64,000 nucleotides of DNA from Rotaria socialis. Lineage: Eukaryota > Rotifera > Eurotatoria > Philodinida > Philodinidae. Position numbers and translations under genes: made by a program. This document shows, piece by piece, positions 1 to 11,132 of the stretch (positions within the stretch are counted from its first letter, which is position 1; every line of letters starts with the position of its first letter). A model generated the notes under the pieces. It did not search any database. It saw only the letters and a list, made by a program, of their open reading frames with translations, and was not told the origin of the DNA. The stretch is from the NCBI GenBank assembly GCA_905331475.1, contig CAJNYU010001726.1:250637-314636 (forward strand). Reading direction: 5' to 3'.

Positions 1-450
1 CTGTTGGAATCAATTCAACTTTCAAAAGAGTGCAACTAGCTCAAGTCGAATAAAACAGTGGAATAGATCATTTACATTTTGATAAATACCATGTTGAACA
101 TAACCACGAGCTTTAACTGAACTATCAGAAAAATCTACAAGAAAGAATAAATTAAAACAAAAATAAATCATTCAATAGTTAAACACATACTCGCTACTTT
201 TCCATTAAGATATTTCCCATTAAATGTATCATGAACTTCTTTTGCATTGATATCAAATTGATTTACAGCATCGGAATGGTCATGTCCAACGTCATGAAAT
301 TGCTCATTGCCCGGATAATCAGGTGTTTCAAAACAATCCGGTTGATCATTAACCTTGAATAAACGTGCTTTAAGAAAATGAAAACAAAAATTTTTTTTTA
401 ATCACACTTACAATTCCAGGTAAATTAACGTAATCAAGTTTTTTCATCAT
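1..450 (-). CDS. DCTN2: Dynactin subunit 2 (dynamitin), N-terminal part
   Basis: Dynamitin is the coiled-coil subunit of the dynactin shoulder, which links dynein to cargo. Three exons are readable on the minus strand: 450-412, 353-191 and 134-76. They join in phase into 87 residues. The start (MMKKLDYVNLPGI) matches the conserved N-terminus of animal dynamitins (KYADLPGIA), followed by an acidic stretch with DCFETPDYP, then a DTFNGK segment and NFSDSSVKARGY, equivalent to the DFSD...GY block. A fourth intron (75-1) ends in AG exactly at window base 1, so the rest of the gene lies to the left. A YAG acceptor-like site ends at 459, eight bases before the ATG. The exon 2 acceptor at 353 was chosen because it alone keeps the frame; a closer AG at 368 does not. 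Confidence 0.85.
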
Positions 451-987
451 CGTGATATCTAAAAAAGAAAGTCATTCCCTAGTTAAAACAAGAAGGATAT
501 ATGAAGTACGTAATTGTTAGGCTCCGTTATAGGCCGTAACTTTATTTTAAGTAGATATATCTAAGCAGTGTTGAGAAACACAAACACAAGAAAACAACAA
601 ACAGTTCATAGTCGACAAAAAGTATCACACCCGTCACACTAGAGAGAAAAAAACACCATTACACACGGGTATCACTAATCACTCTCGCGCTCTCTCTCCC
701 AGAATCACTTTTTTATTGGAAGAAGAGCAAGATAAAAGATCGTGATTAAGATCAGCAATCGTCCATCTATGTTCATCATATAGATGGCGATCCTGACAGT
801 AATGACAAAACAATGATCCTATTGCTGTTTGTTCTTTTCCTTTTATCTGAATAAAAAAACAAAAAAGAATATATGTCAAGTAGAGATTTACGGAGTTCAT
901 ATACGATCGTAATACGCAGACATGTATTTCTTTGTATACGGTCGTAAATGACCGTACTTGCTCTACCTGGGATGTGATCGTTCATTC
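451..987. other. Intergenic, DCTN2 to TMEM39
   Basis: No gene is supported here. Both neighbours are transcribed leftwards, so the stretch holds the TMEM39 3' untranslated region and the DCTN2 upstream region. The short overlapping open frames on the minus strand have no protein-like composition. Confidence 0.6.
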
Positions 988-2217
988 TCAACAATAAACT
1001 AAATAAAGTAAATATATATCACGTATCGTATGGTATATAGTATATGTATTAAAAATAAACAACACCATTTGAGTCAAAAGAACAAACCAACGTTGATCAA
1101 TAAAAACAAAAATTATTTGAATAATTAAAAGTATAATTTGTAATGAACATAATACTAATGGAAAAAAGTATGGTCGACTGAATAAAATTGAAAAACGTGT
1201 ATGATACACATTACCAGGCTCAGCAACTGATGTACAAGAATTTGATGATCGATAGATATGCTGTTTATGTTTAACGATTGAATTTGGTTGATAAGCTATT
1301 TGATTTTTTTCATCCCATGGTTGGATCATAACTGTATTATTATTCTTCGTTAAACAGTGCCATGACCCAAGATGTTTTCCATTACGATGAAAAACAGTTA
1401 ATAATTCCAAAGGAAGATAATGACTCGTATAGATCATAATTAAACTAATAAATAAAATAACACCATATTGCAAAAGAAGAATCAAATCGAGACGAATATA
1501 ATATGTATTACAAAATGCTACTGGAACAATACATATGTAATAAGTTGCTAAAAATGATGAAAATAATACATGTCGAATACGTAGTTGAAATTCAATATGA
1601 AGACAGTCAGTTTCGGAACGTAAATGACATGCATTTTCTGAACACCAATGCCCTGGTAAATTATCTGAGGAAATTGATACTTGTTGTTGTTGATGATGAT
1701 GATTTGACTTTGGATTGTTATCTTGATTAATCAGTAATGCACAAAAAAGTGGATAAGTAAAGAGAAGTACATATTTCCATGAATAGTACCAAAATGAATA
1801 AATTAATACAACTGCATTAATTATTGCTTGAAGAAGAAATAATTTTTCTTGCAAAGACAAACAAAATATAATCAATATAATCATAACATATCGATCAATG
1901 TGATTCCAATGAATAAACGAATCCGTTGGTGTACTAAAAGGACCGATCCATTTTTCTGATTTATATATTAATATATATTGTAGGAAAAGTGTTATAATTT
2001 TAAAGACAACAAGACATGATTCAAACAGAAAATCTGATTCAATAAATGGACGGGGCACATAGCGATGTTCGATTTCATTAGTTGATAATGATCCTGAAGA
2101 CGTGGAACAAAAAGCAACGAGTCGAGCGTGAACAGGTTCATTTTGTTGAACAGAACTTGAACGTGGCGATGGAATAAAGGTTGCAGTCATATTAATATTG
2201 CTATTTCGTTGATGCAT
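988..2217 (-). CDS. TMEM39A: TMEM39-family multi-pass membrane protein
   Basis: A single uninterrupted frame of 409 residues. TMEM39A/SUSR2 proteins are endoplasmic-reticulum membrane proteins tied to autophagy, phosphoinositide trafficking and, in worms, collagen secretion. The best family match is the central block RSETDCLHIEFQLRIRHVLF, which follows the vertebrate order [20 protein letters not shown]. Also matching are a downstream SHYLPLELLTVFHRNGKHLG (vertebrate LLPSKYCDLLHKSAAHLG), the VYHTRF...SRPYF motif and a C-terminal hydrophobic pair. About eight hydrophobic segments are visible. The protein is shorter than human TMEM39A (488 aa), mostly in the N-terminal and middle loops. A His/Gln-rich loop lies near residues 175-183. 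The lack of introns is unusual in this window. The A/B paralogue cannot be decided. A YAG site ends seven bases before the ATG. Confidence 0.9.
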   Translation of the reverse strand: MHQRNSNINMTATFIPSPRSSSVQQNEPVHARLVAFCSTSSGSLSTNEIEHRYVPRPFIESDFLFESCLVVFKIITLFLQYILIYKSEKWIGPFSTPTDSFIHWNHIDRYVMIILIIFCLSLQEKLFLLQAIINAVVLIYSFWYYSWKYVLLFTYPLFCALLINQDNNPKSNHHHQQQQVSISSDNLPGHWCSENACHLRSETDCLHIEFQLRIRHVLFSSFLATYYICIVPVAFCNTYYIRLDLILLLQYGVILFISLIMIYTSHYLPLELLTVFHRNGKHLGSWHCLTKNNNTVMIQPWDEKNQIAYQPNSIVKHKQHIYRSSNSCTSVAEPGNVYHTRFSILFSRPYFFPLVLCSLQIILLIIQIIFVFIDQRWFVLLTQMVLFIFNTYTIYHTIRDIYLLYLVYC

Positions 2218-3289
2218 TTGTATTCTAAATTGTTGAGCATTGATTCATCGTAAGTGCAGAACCGAACGGTTAGTCAAATATACATACATACATCAGACGT
2301 TTAAAAAGAACAGGATTGGATTTTATCCAACCATGTTTCACCATCAAAGGGACATCTACTATTGCTATTATTGATGTCGCATGTAAATAACATGATATAA
2401 CACGGATAGGAAACTTGGTTTAATATGTTGTGATGTTCACGGGAGTCGAACGAAGTTTCTTTCTTTTGTACAATCGGCAGCAAATTGACTTTTCACCGGT
2501 GACATCTATTTTTATGTTTTCCCTGTAAATATTTTTTCTCTAATATGATCAGTGTAAAAATGTAACATTATTATCAAGACCTCCTTTTTAGACTATCTCA
2601 TTGGATCAAAATTGCATCTTGCAATATACGTGTTTTCTTTCTACCCAGAGGAATATCATTCTGACTATTGTGTCCGATCGGATTTTATATCAATTTCTAT
2701 AAAAAAACCGGCGGATTTCTGTAGAAATCCAGCTCATAGGACGATTTGCGGATTCCTAATATTGTGATCCGATCATATCTTACTGTCGGATCCTACGGAA
2801 CCCATATCAGTGGATTTTATTGATCTCTAGTGTTAACTTCAGATACTAAGTGCACAGGTGAAAGAGACATGGTCGTAAACGGGCTATTTCAGTTAATAGT
2901 TTCGCCTTTTGGTATGGATTGCATTACGGTCGTTTTTCAACGTGTCGTAAACGACTGTAACCGGTCAAATATGCACATACAAATATACAGCATCAATGGA
3001 GGGAGTTCTGAAATCAGACGTTATTATTCAAATCGATAATGATTACTTTAGACATATTCTTACGTATTGTATTGCTATAGATGCATCCAATTTCATGTCA
3101 AAGACTTCAAAGACTGCTAATTTATTAGTCTTCTATCTTACTTTGTAAACTTAAAGAATTGTTTCTGAATTGAAATCGCTGATTTTAATCAATGCTCACA
3201 ATCCATGGCCGAAGCTACTCAAAAATAAAGGAGATATTAGATAGTGTGACCAATTCTAATTACATTTCTAGGTTGATGATTTCTGAGGC

Positions 3290-3460
3290 AGTATTCCATG
3301 AATTTCCGGCTGGAACCGACCGAGAAATGCCACGAATTCAATGTCGGAATCCGGATGTCTCTTTGCCAGGGTACTATCGGTTCTGGGCGGGACCGGATAA
3401 ATCAGATCACCGAATCTGTTTTTTTTCGGAATACTGCGTCCATGTTCTGTCGGTCGGCGA
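3290..3460 (-). repeat. Partial copy of CCGG-rich repeat family
   Basis: The + strand carries CGGAATACTGCGTCCATGTT, which matches the reverse complement of the element at 58568-58864 (CGGAATACTGCTTCCATGTT) with one mismatch. The surroundings are locally GC-rich with many CCGG/CGG words, like the two other copies. No terminal repeats were found, so it looks like a decayed fragment. Confidence 0.5.
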
Positions 3461-5135
3461 TGTTTTTCTTTGTCAAATGTGAGTTCGTAGATATTTGTTA
3501 TTATTTATTGTAGAGAAGAAAAAAGACATCAGTCAATTTTTACTAGAGATTTAATACACAGATAACCACGCTTACAATATCAGAAAAGAAAGAACAGCAA
3601 TAAGGGGAAAAACATGATTCGAAGGTTCACAAGAAAATTTGAATTTTCGTTGGTATCATGCTATTGGGTGTGGAGGAAAAGTTTTACATTTTTCTTTGTC
3701 GAGTTCCACGAGATCTGCAATTCTATCGAAAACAAAATGAAATAAATAATTTTAAGTTTTTGGTGAATGTAATATTCATACACTTTATGATGATGATAAT
3801 GAAGGAATCCTTTAATATTTGGATATTCAAATCCAGTGCAGACTAAGCATGGGAAACCCCATTACATATGATTTAATGGTACTAATGATAATGCTGCTAA
3901 AGATCTGAACCGATTACGAAGTTCCTCATTGTCATTGTATGTTGCTTTCAACCTAAGATCGATGAACTTAGGAAATAAGCTTTGTCCGAAATGAAATAAA
4001 CAACCAAGAACTTCGGTAATACTTAATGAAAACATTAGAGACGCCTAACTGTACCGTTCGTAATCTAATAATTAAATGGAATTCAATCATTTCCCTAAAT
4101 AATATGAACTGAAAATAAATCAATATAAATTTGTTCAGATTTACCACCAAATGAGGCGAAAATGCATTGTGTCGATTATTCGTCATATACTGTGCATGAA
4201 TTGCATATGTCTGATAAAAAATGGATAGACATATATAAAACGACTCATTATTGTACTAATGTTCTTGTTGTGACAAATAGATGATATCGTTATAGGTGAC
4301 AAAACTGAATGAAGAGGTAGCACCAAGCGTCCATCGTATAACAAAAACTCTTCACACTGTGGTATTTACAAGAAACGCGTCGGGTAATAGGAACGGAAGT
4401 TGTTCTATTTTTGAGGAACTGGTGGACTCGTGTTACAACGTTCTTTTTGTAAAGTATTTTTAATTGTACGAATGGTGGGTGAATTAATAACCAAATCAGT
4501 GGATTGCGGTTGCGTATAAATCGCACCTTCGACTATGTGATATACACTGGATCAGATTCTGCGGGAATTCTACGTTTTAAATCTTTTCGTATTTCCAATA
4601 ACTCGTTATCTATTTCATCTGGGGTAAATGTGTATGTTCATCACATACTACGACTGACAAATCTGCAGAGCTTGTTGCTGTTGCATTAAATTTTACATAT
4701 ATCCAATCCAGTTCGAGTATTACGGTGGCCAGAGACGACTGTGTCGCTTGCCTGGCAATACTCAGAACCATTTTGGTTTTACGTTTCACAAAATATCGAT
4801 AGCCAAGGTTACATAACTGTTTCTTGTCATGCATAGATTCAATAAATTTAGCAAATATTTCTTAAACAGCATACCACAGCGTTGGATATCCGTACCTTAA
4901 TATACGTTTTCTACAAAGATTATTATGTTGACAACCATTCTAATCCCCAAATTAATGAATACTGCTCATTTTATAACTAAAATTTCAGTAAACCGGCCAC
5001 TTATTGATAAATGCTCCTTCTGATTAGAAAATTTATTAGAATTTGTTCTGACAATACATTCAATAATGCATCGGCTCGCTTCTTTGCTTCTAAACAATTG
5101 AAGCATCAAGTGAGCATTGAATAGTTAGATACATA

Positions 5136-5740
5136 CCCAGGCCGATTGTTCCGGTGAAATCACCGAACTTCGCCAATATGACTTTCGCCAATATTGGCGA
5201 ATGTATGAGAGACATTCACTGTATTAACGTCAGACGTTGAACCATTTAACTATGAATCAAAAGTTGGTGTATGCTCGGGAAGTCGGCAATAACATAATAG
5301 AAACTGTATTAGAATAGGGAAGAGTCCATATTATATATAAATATCATCTGCTTTAATAATTGAGCATGTGAGAAAGTTTCGCCAGTATTGGCGAATGTCC
5401 ATATGACTTTCGCCAATGGCGAAAGACCGATTGGCGAACTTCAGGCTGCTCGTTCCGGTCACCGGACACTGTAGGAACCAGCCGGAAAGATGCGGAAAGA
5501 TCACCGTATTCCTAAGGAAAACAAGGGGAGTCGCTGGAACCTGGAAGCAGTACTCCGTTCGGAAAATTTTTGGACTTTTCCCCTATGATTTACTGTCGAT
5601 TCCTGCCTGAAAACACCTGGAGTTGACCGGAATCCACCGGAAAAAAATCTGGGAATTTTCGGCAGGAATACTGCTTCGACCTTCCAGCGATTTCCCGTGT
5701 TTGCCGATTGTTTCCCGCCGTGCCGCCACGACCTGGATGG
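5136..5740. repeat. Composite CCGG-rich element with nested palindromic insert
   Basis: It starts with TA then CCCAGGCCGATTGTTCCGG, close to the end of the intact element at 58568 (CCCAGGTCGAACATTCCGG). From about 5447 to 5736 it follows that element: the CACCGGA...GTAGGA block, then GGAAAACA, GGAAGCAGTA, and an end reading GACCTGG. The first third (about 5165-5440) is absent from the other copy and consists of repeated palindromes built on TTGGCGAA. I read this as an older copy carrying a second inserted element. Boundaries on the right are uncertain by a few bases. Confidence 0.6.
5169..5440. repeat. Cluster of TTGGCGAA palindromes
   Basis: A perfect 18-base palindrome, TTCGCCAATATTGGCGAA, lies at 5184-5201. 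A one-mismatch copy is at 5378-5395, and a third palindrome, CTTTCGCCAATGGCGAAAG, at 5408-5426. Half sites are at 5169 and near 5432. The pairs flank about 180 bp of ordinary AT-rich sequence, as expected for terminal repeats of a small inserted element. Confidence 0.55.
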
Positions 5741-7521
5741 TATTAATTATTAGCTTATCATTTCAATCTAAACAAGAAGGTGAGTAAGGTTTATATCGCT
5801 AAGGACGCCACTGAAATTTTATTACAACAATTACTTATCATTTTGATAGTATTCTATGTATTATAATTAAGTGTGATTCATTTGATGTATAGAGCAGGCT
5901 TTATTTTTTTCACTAGTTTAATTGTATACATCGCGATTTATCACGGATGATGATGAAGTATTACCACAAAGAGAAAATTATATTAAAAATTGATTGATTT
6001 TCTTTCTCGTAGAGAAGAGTCCAGTAAACATAAATTGTCTGATTGCTTGCTTGTGTGTCAGCACTTCACTGATCGGTCGGAGAACATCGCGAGAACAAAA
6101 GGAATAATTATCTTAGAAACTTGGCCGAAGGTAATTGAAGGTGAGAAATCCGAATCCGAGGTCAGTTTTAACTAATTAATTAATAATTAACTAATTATTA
6201 ATTATTAATATTTTATAAAAAAAATTGACCAATTTACATTAAACATAAACTTATGTGCACAATAAGATATTAAGTTCCTGACATTTAAAAATAGTATTTC
6301 TACGAGAAAGAGCTGAGCGAGTCGGTAGACGAGCGTTACTTATTTTTAGCAGCAGAGAATAATTTATTAATTGCTAATTCAGCTCAGAATAAAATATGTT
6401 GTTGGTTTATCATTATTTATTTATTTATTTGCTTTTATAAAATAAATTTTCAACAGCAGAAAATATTTTCGGGAAAAATAATCAATGATCGTTTACTGAA
6501 TGCCGAAGTTTTACTTCTCTTGATTTCTATAGACATAATACTAACATTCAAGTGTACGAATTGCATAATCAAATATGTCAACTTATCTGATGACAGTCTA
6601 GCAGATAGAGGTTCTTTGTGAAATTTATCAAGAAAAATCTTGTTCTCGATGATCTTATTTTATTAGAAATGCATATCTTTATTTCAAAGGCCAAAAACTG
6701 TGTCATTTCCTTTGGTTCTGGAGTTCAATTGAATTGATCCTTATACCATCTTTTCTTCGACCTTTAACCTTTCTAGTGTGAAGCTCTGTGAAGCTACTAG
6801 AGCTGCACGAGAACTCTCGGAGTTGTTGAAATTCTAGAGAAGAGTATAAACAGTTACAAGTCGCTTTCTCAGCAACGAATTGAACAATTTATTAGATCTA
6901 AACAAACGAACTGAAGTTATCAAAAGCCTTTTGAACACGAGGAATCATCGATCAGTCACCATTATTTGTTTCCATGACAGTTTCTGAACAGAGTGCACAA
7001 ATTTTATGTCAGATATTAACGCGGCAAAAAATACATGTTAGGTTATTTCAACCAAAATAAAAAAAATCAACAACGAATTAAAGAATTAAGCGTTGTTCGT
7101 CATATATATTGGATTTGTTTACTAACTAAAGATATTTACTATCAAAACATTATTTTATTTTATTTTTGAGTCATGAAACTATTGAAATAATGGGACTAAG
7201 TAATACGAGTGATTCTATTTAATTAATCTATTTTAACAATAATCTTATATTTTCTTGACAACTGATTTCAATTATTCATAACTATCTGCAGCAGTAAAAT
7301 TTATGTATATACAACATACTCTTGAAAACAAGAAGACATGCAGATGATTATTTTTTGCATTAGTGATTGGAACGATAGGGACTTAGGATATTAAGCTTTT
7401 GCTTGAGAATAATTTTCTTGCGTCTGAAAATTAATAAATATTCAACAGTATCATCAATATTTTGAGTCAACGAAACTGTGAAAAAAAAACAATTTCATCA
7501 ATGGTTCTACACTTTTCACCA

Positions 7522-7667
7522 CCCAGACAGTCAAAGATCAGCAAAAAAACGCGTTTATAGGTCATTATTTTAGCGTTTTTTTCCGCTTGAAAACGCTTCG
7601 AAAAACGTTAAAAGCGCACATTTCAACGCATAAAAATGAGTTTTTTCTCTATTTTTGACTGACTGGG
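7522..7667. mobile_element. Short inverted-repeat element (146 bp MITE)
   Basis: The ends are CCCAGACAGTCAAAG and, on the other strand, CCCAGTCAGTCAAAA, i.e. 13 of 15 bases paired. A CA dinucleotide flanks both ends, possibly a mutated TA duplication. The interior is rich in AACGC/GCGTT words. It has no coding capacity. Confidence 0.55.
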
Positions 7668-8451
7668 CAGTAGTCTTTTCTACCATAGAAATACAAAACA
7701 CTCAAATAATTGACCAGAAATTACAATAACTACTTCTAATTGTTTCATTTTTGTTTTAGAATTTATCAGATTCCTTGTTTAGCTCTAATTTATTCTGTTT
7801 TCTTATAAAAGACATATTTAAGTTTAGATTATTTGCCTTTTTCATCTGATCTTGTTAATGTTTAATTACTATAGTGTTGTGAAGATTGTTATCTAGTTTA
7901 ATAGCAGTCAAAAATCTAGTACAGATCAATAAGTATTCTAAATAACTTCATTGCAATATGAAGATTAATTAACTAGATTTTCATTATAAAAAAAAACACA
8001 AGAGACAATCGTTGGAAATTATCATTTTTTAAATTTTCCGTTAATATCAGTAGAAATTGAAAGTATGAATAGATAATTTTGTTTTTGAGATATAATTCTA
8101 TTTGGGGAACGAACGCATGTTTCATAGATAGCTATGCTCATTTTCGTTCTATGCTCCATAGTCATTCGTATACAACAATAACCCAATCGATGGTTAAGAA
8201 TGATATTGTGACTATACAAACAGCATGTCTTCGATCAAATGAGAGTGAATTGTCCTCTCTTAGTCTAGGTATAAATCAACGACTATGATATGGAAATGTG
8301 TCTATCTATATATATTCTGTAGTCGAAGACGAAAAGCTAGAAGAAAAAAGATATTTATATAAGCCGTCTTCCTATTCCTTCATTCGTTGTTGTCATTTGA
8401 TTTTTGTTTGAGATAGGCGAACGCAAATAAGTAATACGTAATTCGCATCGC

Positions 8452-10249
8452 ATGGGAGACGACCGAAATCAACTAGTACCTAGTTCAACTGGGGATGTAC
8501 GTGATTTTTATTTTTTATTTTTAAATAAATAATCTCCATTTTTTTATTAGAGTCCATACAGTAGTCACAGCTTGTCTTCTATTCAACGACCGCTTCAATC
8601 AACGATCTTTTGTTACAATTGTAAGATGAACTAGTTGTTTAACGGGAGAAAAACAAAGTCTCTTTCATTTTGAAACAGTTCTTTATGATACTTTGGAACC
8701 GATTTCTTCAACATCGGCCGATTATAATATACACGCATTACGTATACAACGCGTTGGCCTTCATCAATATTTATTTGAACATACAAATACTCTACTCGTA
8801 GGTTTGTTGTTACGATAGAAAATATTTTACTGATAGTTTTCTTCTTCTTCTTCTATATCTTCTTCTACAGTTACTTGAAGCTCGACAATCACATACATTA
8901 AACTTTAGTATTCTTTGGCTTCGAACTGTCTTACAACGTTCAGCAGTTAGTCTTATATGGCGTCAATCAATTGTTAATTGGTTAATTGGTATCCAGGTAT
9001 TTTTGTTTTCATACGCATACAACCAATAGAAAATAAATTTGAAAATATTTCTAGCGTAAAAATCACATGAAAGAAGAAGTAGCTCAACATTGTGTTCGAC
9101 TTCTCGATGCACGAGATACATTACGTGGTCATTATGATCGTGATTATCAATTACGTGCTATGGGTTATTTTATTCTTGTGGCAAAATTTCATAATCGTAT
9201 TCAAGTCAAAGTAAAAAATTAAACAAAAAAGTAAAAAAAACTATCTTTCTATTTTTATCTCTTTTTAGCTCGAAGAATATTCTCGTTATTCAGCTAATGC
9301 GTTTGATCCACGTGACATCGGCCATATCGTGCGACATTTATTTGCTGAACTTAATTTTGAATTTCAATTACCATTACCACAAGAATTTGTCGAACTTTTC
9401 CTAGAACTTAATTCAACTGAAATATGTAAATTAAATGAACCAAAAGTAAATCAACAATTATTTTCTTATAGTTTAAATCTACATTCTCCATTCAATAGAT
9501 TCGAGCATTAAGTAATTTATTTATTCATGTTGCATGTATTCAATCATGGTCAAGCTGTTTTAATCCATCTCTTCTTGCTACTTCAGTACTTGTTCTTTCG
9601 ATTAAATTTCTGCGTCAAATTCTTCCTGATGTACCGCATTTAAATTATATTTTATGGACGTGTAATTATCCAGTTGAATTAGTTCTTGGTCTTGCAGGTT
9701 ATATAGCCATGATTGTTGCCGATATGCCCGGCGAACCAACCGATCGTGCTAATCATTATTTCGTAATATGAAAAAATCCTAATTAATTCTATACTTTAAA
9801 AAAAATACACATTTTCCTTCTTTGTCTTATTTTAGTATGCAACAAAACTTTATAATGACGAATGTCATCATGAAGCTTATTTCAGTATAAATTATGTGAA
9901 AAATTTTTGCCGAGAATTTGTCAAAGGCTCAATGGTTAATCGGCAAATAGCATTAGGTATGCGATCACTTGTATCTCAACAACGACAAATTATTGAACAA
10001 ACTTACTTTACATCACAACCATTCGTAACAGTGACACATACAACACCACAACTTAATCCAAATCCAAATCCAAATAGTTTATCACGTACAATATATGATA
10101 CACCTAAAAAACAACATAGTGATCAACAAGAACAAAAAAAACCTATGAGATTAACTGTCCGAGCTGTTCTTGCAGCTAAACGATTTGGTAAACAAGTTAT
10201 GGAACGTCGTCGAATACGACAAAGACAAGTGATGATGTCAGTTGATTAG
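8452..10249 (+). CDS. Divergent cyclin-fold protein
   Basis: Eight exons join in phase into 456 residues: 8452-8496, 8551-8620, 8679-8797, 8871-8996, 9055-9210, 9269-9445, 9499-9762 and 9836-10249. The layout follows a two-box cyclin. RQSIVNWLIGIQ resembles the first cyclin-box helix (xxILVDWLxEV). AQHCVRLLDARDTL resembles the conserved VxLLDRFL helix. LRAMGYFILVAKF is in the place of the LQLVGVTALLIASK helix, and FNFEFQLPLP-type sequence (LNFEFQLPLPQEFVELFL) matches the end of box one. A second helical box begins IRALSNLFIHVACIQ and contains SLLATSVLVLSIKFL. The usual lysine-glutamate CDK contact pair is not obvious, so kinase binding is uncertain. The tail is polar with an NPNPNPN run. I cannot assign a cyclin subtype. 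Confidence 0.75.
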
Positions 10250-11132
10250 AAGAAAAATTATTTAAAGATTTTTTTCAGAGCATTAAAATTTTCGATATTC
10301 TTTATCAATGTTTTGAAAAAAAGAAATTTTGATAGAAACGAATTTTTTCAGATGATACCGATTTAAGTTTATATTTCAGTGTAGTTTAACTATTTTTTCT
10401 TTTCATTTTTTATTTGAACAACTGTATTATGTATAAATAGATATAGTATGTAGTGATTTTCTTTTCATTTCCATGTTTATCATTATTTTTTCACGAAGGA
10501 TGATTAATAAACAGAGATCTTTAATATGTTATTCACAAAAACTTTATTATACAAAACAATGTTTTTATAGTTCCGCCATTTTTTTTTACTGAAAATTATC
10601 TAGATTTATATATACTTGAAATAAAGATCATTTTGTAACGTATACGAAGTATTAACGGTTCAATTTTTATTTGATTTAATAAATCGAAAAATTAAACAAT
10701 TTCGACAGTAAACTATTATTCTCTAACAAGTACTCGCTGGTATCTTTATTAATATATTCCGTGAACTCTCACTCTCTTTCTAAGCAGAAATATATTTACA
10801 TAATAAATTTTACTTTCCATTTGTTTAACTAATCTTTGCTAACTTTGAATTTGCATTTGTGCATAGATGAGGAAAACAAAAACAAGCATCCGTTCATTAA
10901 ACTTTAACACTCAATTATATGGAAATTTATGCGTAAACTCTGTTTCTGTTTGGAATATTTTGTATGATTCCGTTGAAATTAAAAGATGAATTTGATTTTC
11001 TACCAATCGTATAATTTTAACCTCGAAATAAATCGTTAAATTTGATGATTCAAAAATAAAAAGAACTGTTTTCTCTTTTCTCTCTATCGAACATTTTACT
11101 ATTTATACTTATTAAACGAACGGTTAATTACT
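10250..11132. other. Intergenic, cyclin-like to MEIOB
   Basis: AT-rich spacer between two genes on the same strand. It holds the 3' untranslated region of the cyclin-like gene (an ATTAATAAA-type poly(A) signal near 10503) and the upstream region of MEIOB. No further gene or repeat is seen. Confidence 0.6.

Larger units (their letters stand above)
2218..8451. other. Long intergenic region with decayed repeats
   Basis: About 6.2 kb without a supportable gene. All open frames are under 100 codons and lack family motifs. It holds CCGG-rich repeat remnants near 2690-2830 and 3290-3460, a larger composite repeat at 5136-5740, AT-rich stretches around 6170-6215, and a small inverted-repeat element at 7522-7667. 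Confidence 0.6.

Noticed and set aside
679..994. Two overlapping minus-strand frames of about 70 codons
   Set aside because: Low-complexity, mutually overlapping, no homology or splice support; probably 3' untranslated DNA of TMEM39.
1503..1730. 75-codon plus-strand frame
   Set aside because: Lies antisense to the TMEM39 frame and mirrors its codon pattern; no motif.
5416..5610. 64-codon plus-strand frame
   Set aside because: Falls wholly inside the CCGG-rich repeat, where GC-rich DNA has few stop codons.
9446..9498. Apparent frameshift in the cyclin-like gene after KLNEPK
   Set aside because: A 53-nt GT...AG intron at 9446-9498 restores the frame exactly, so no frameshift is needed.
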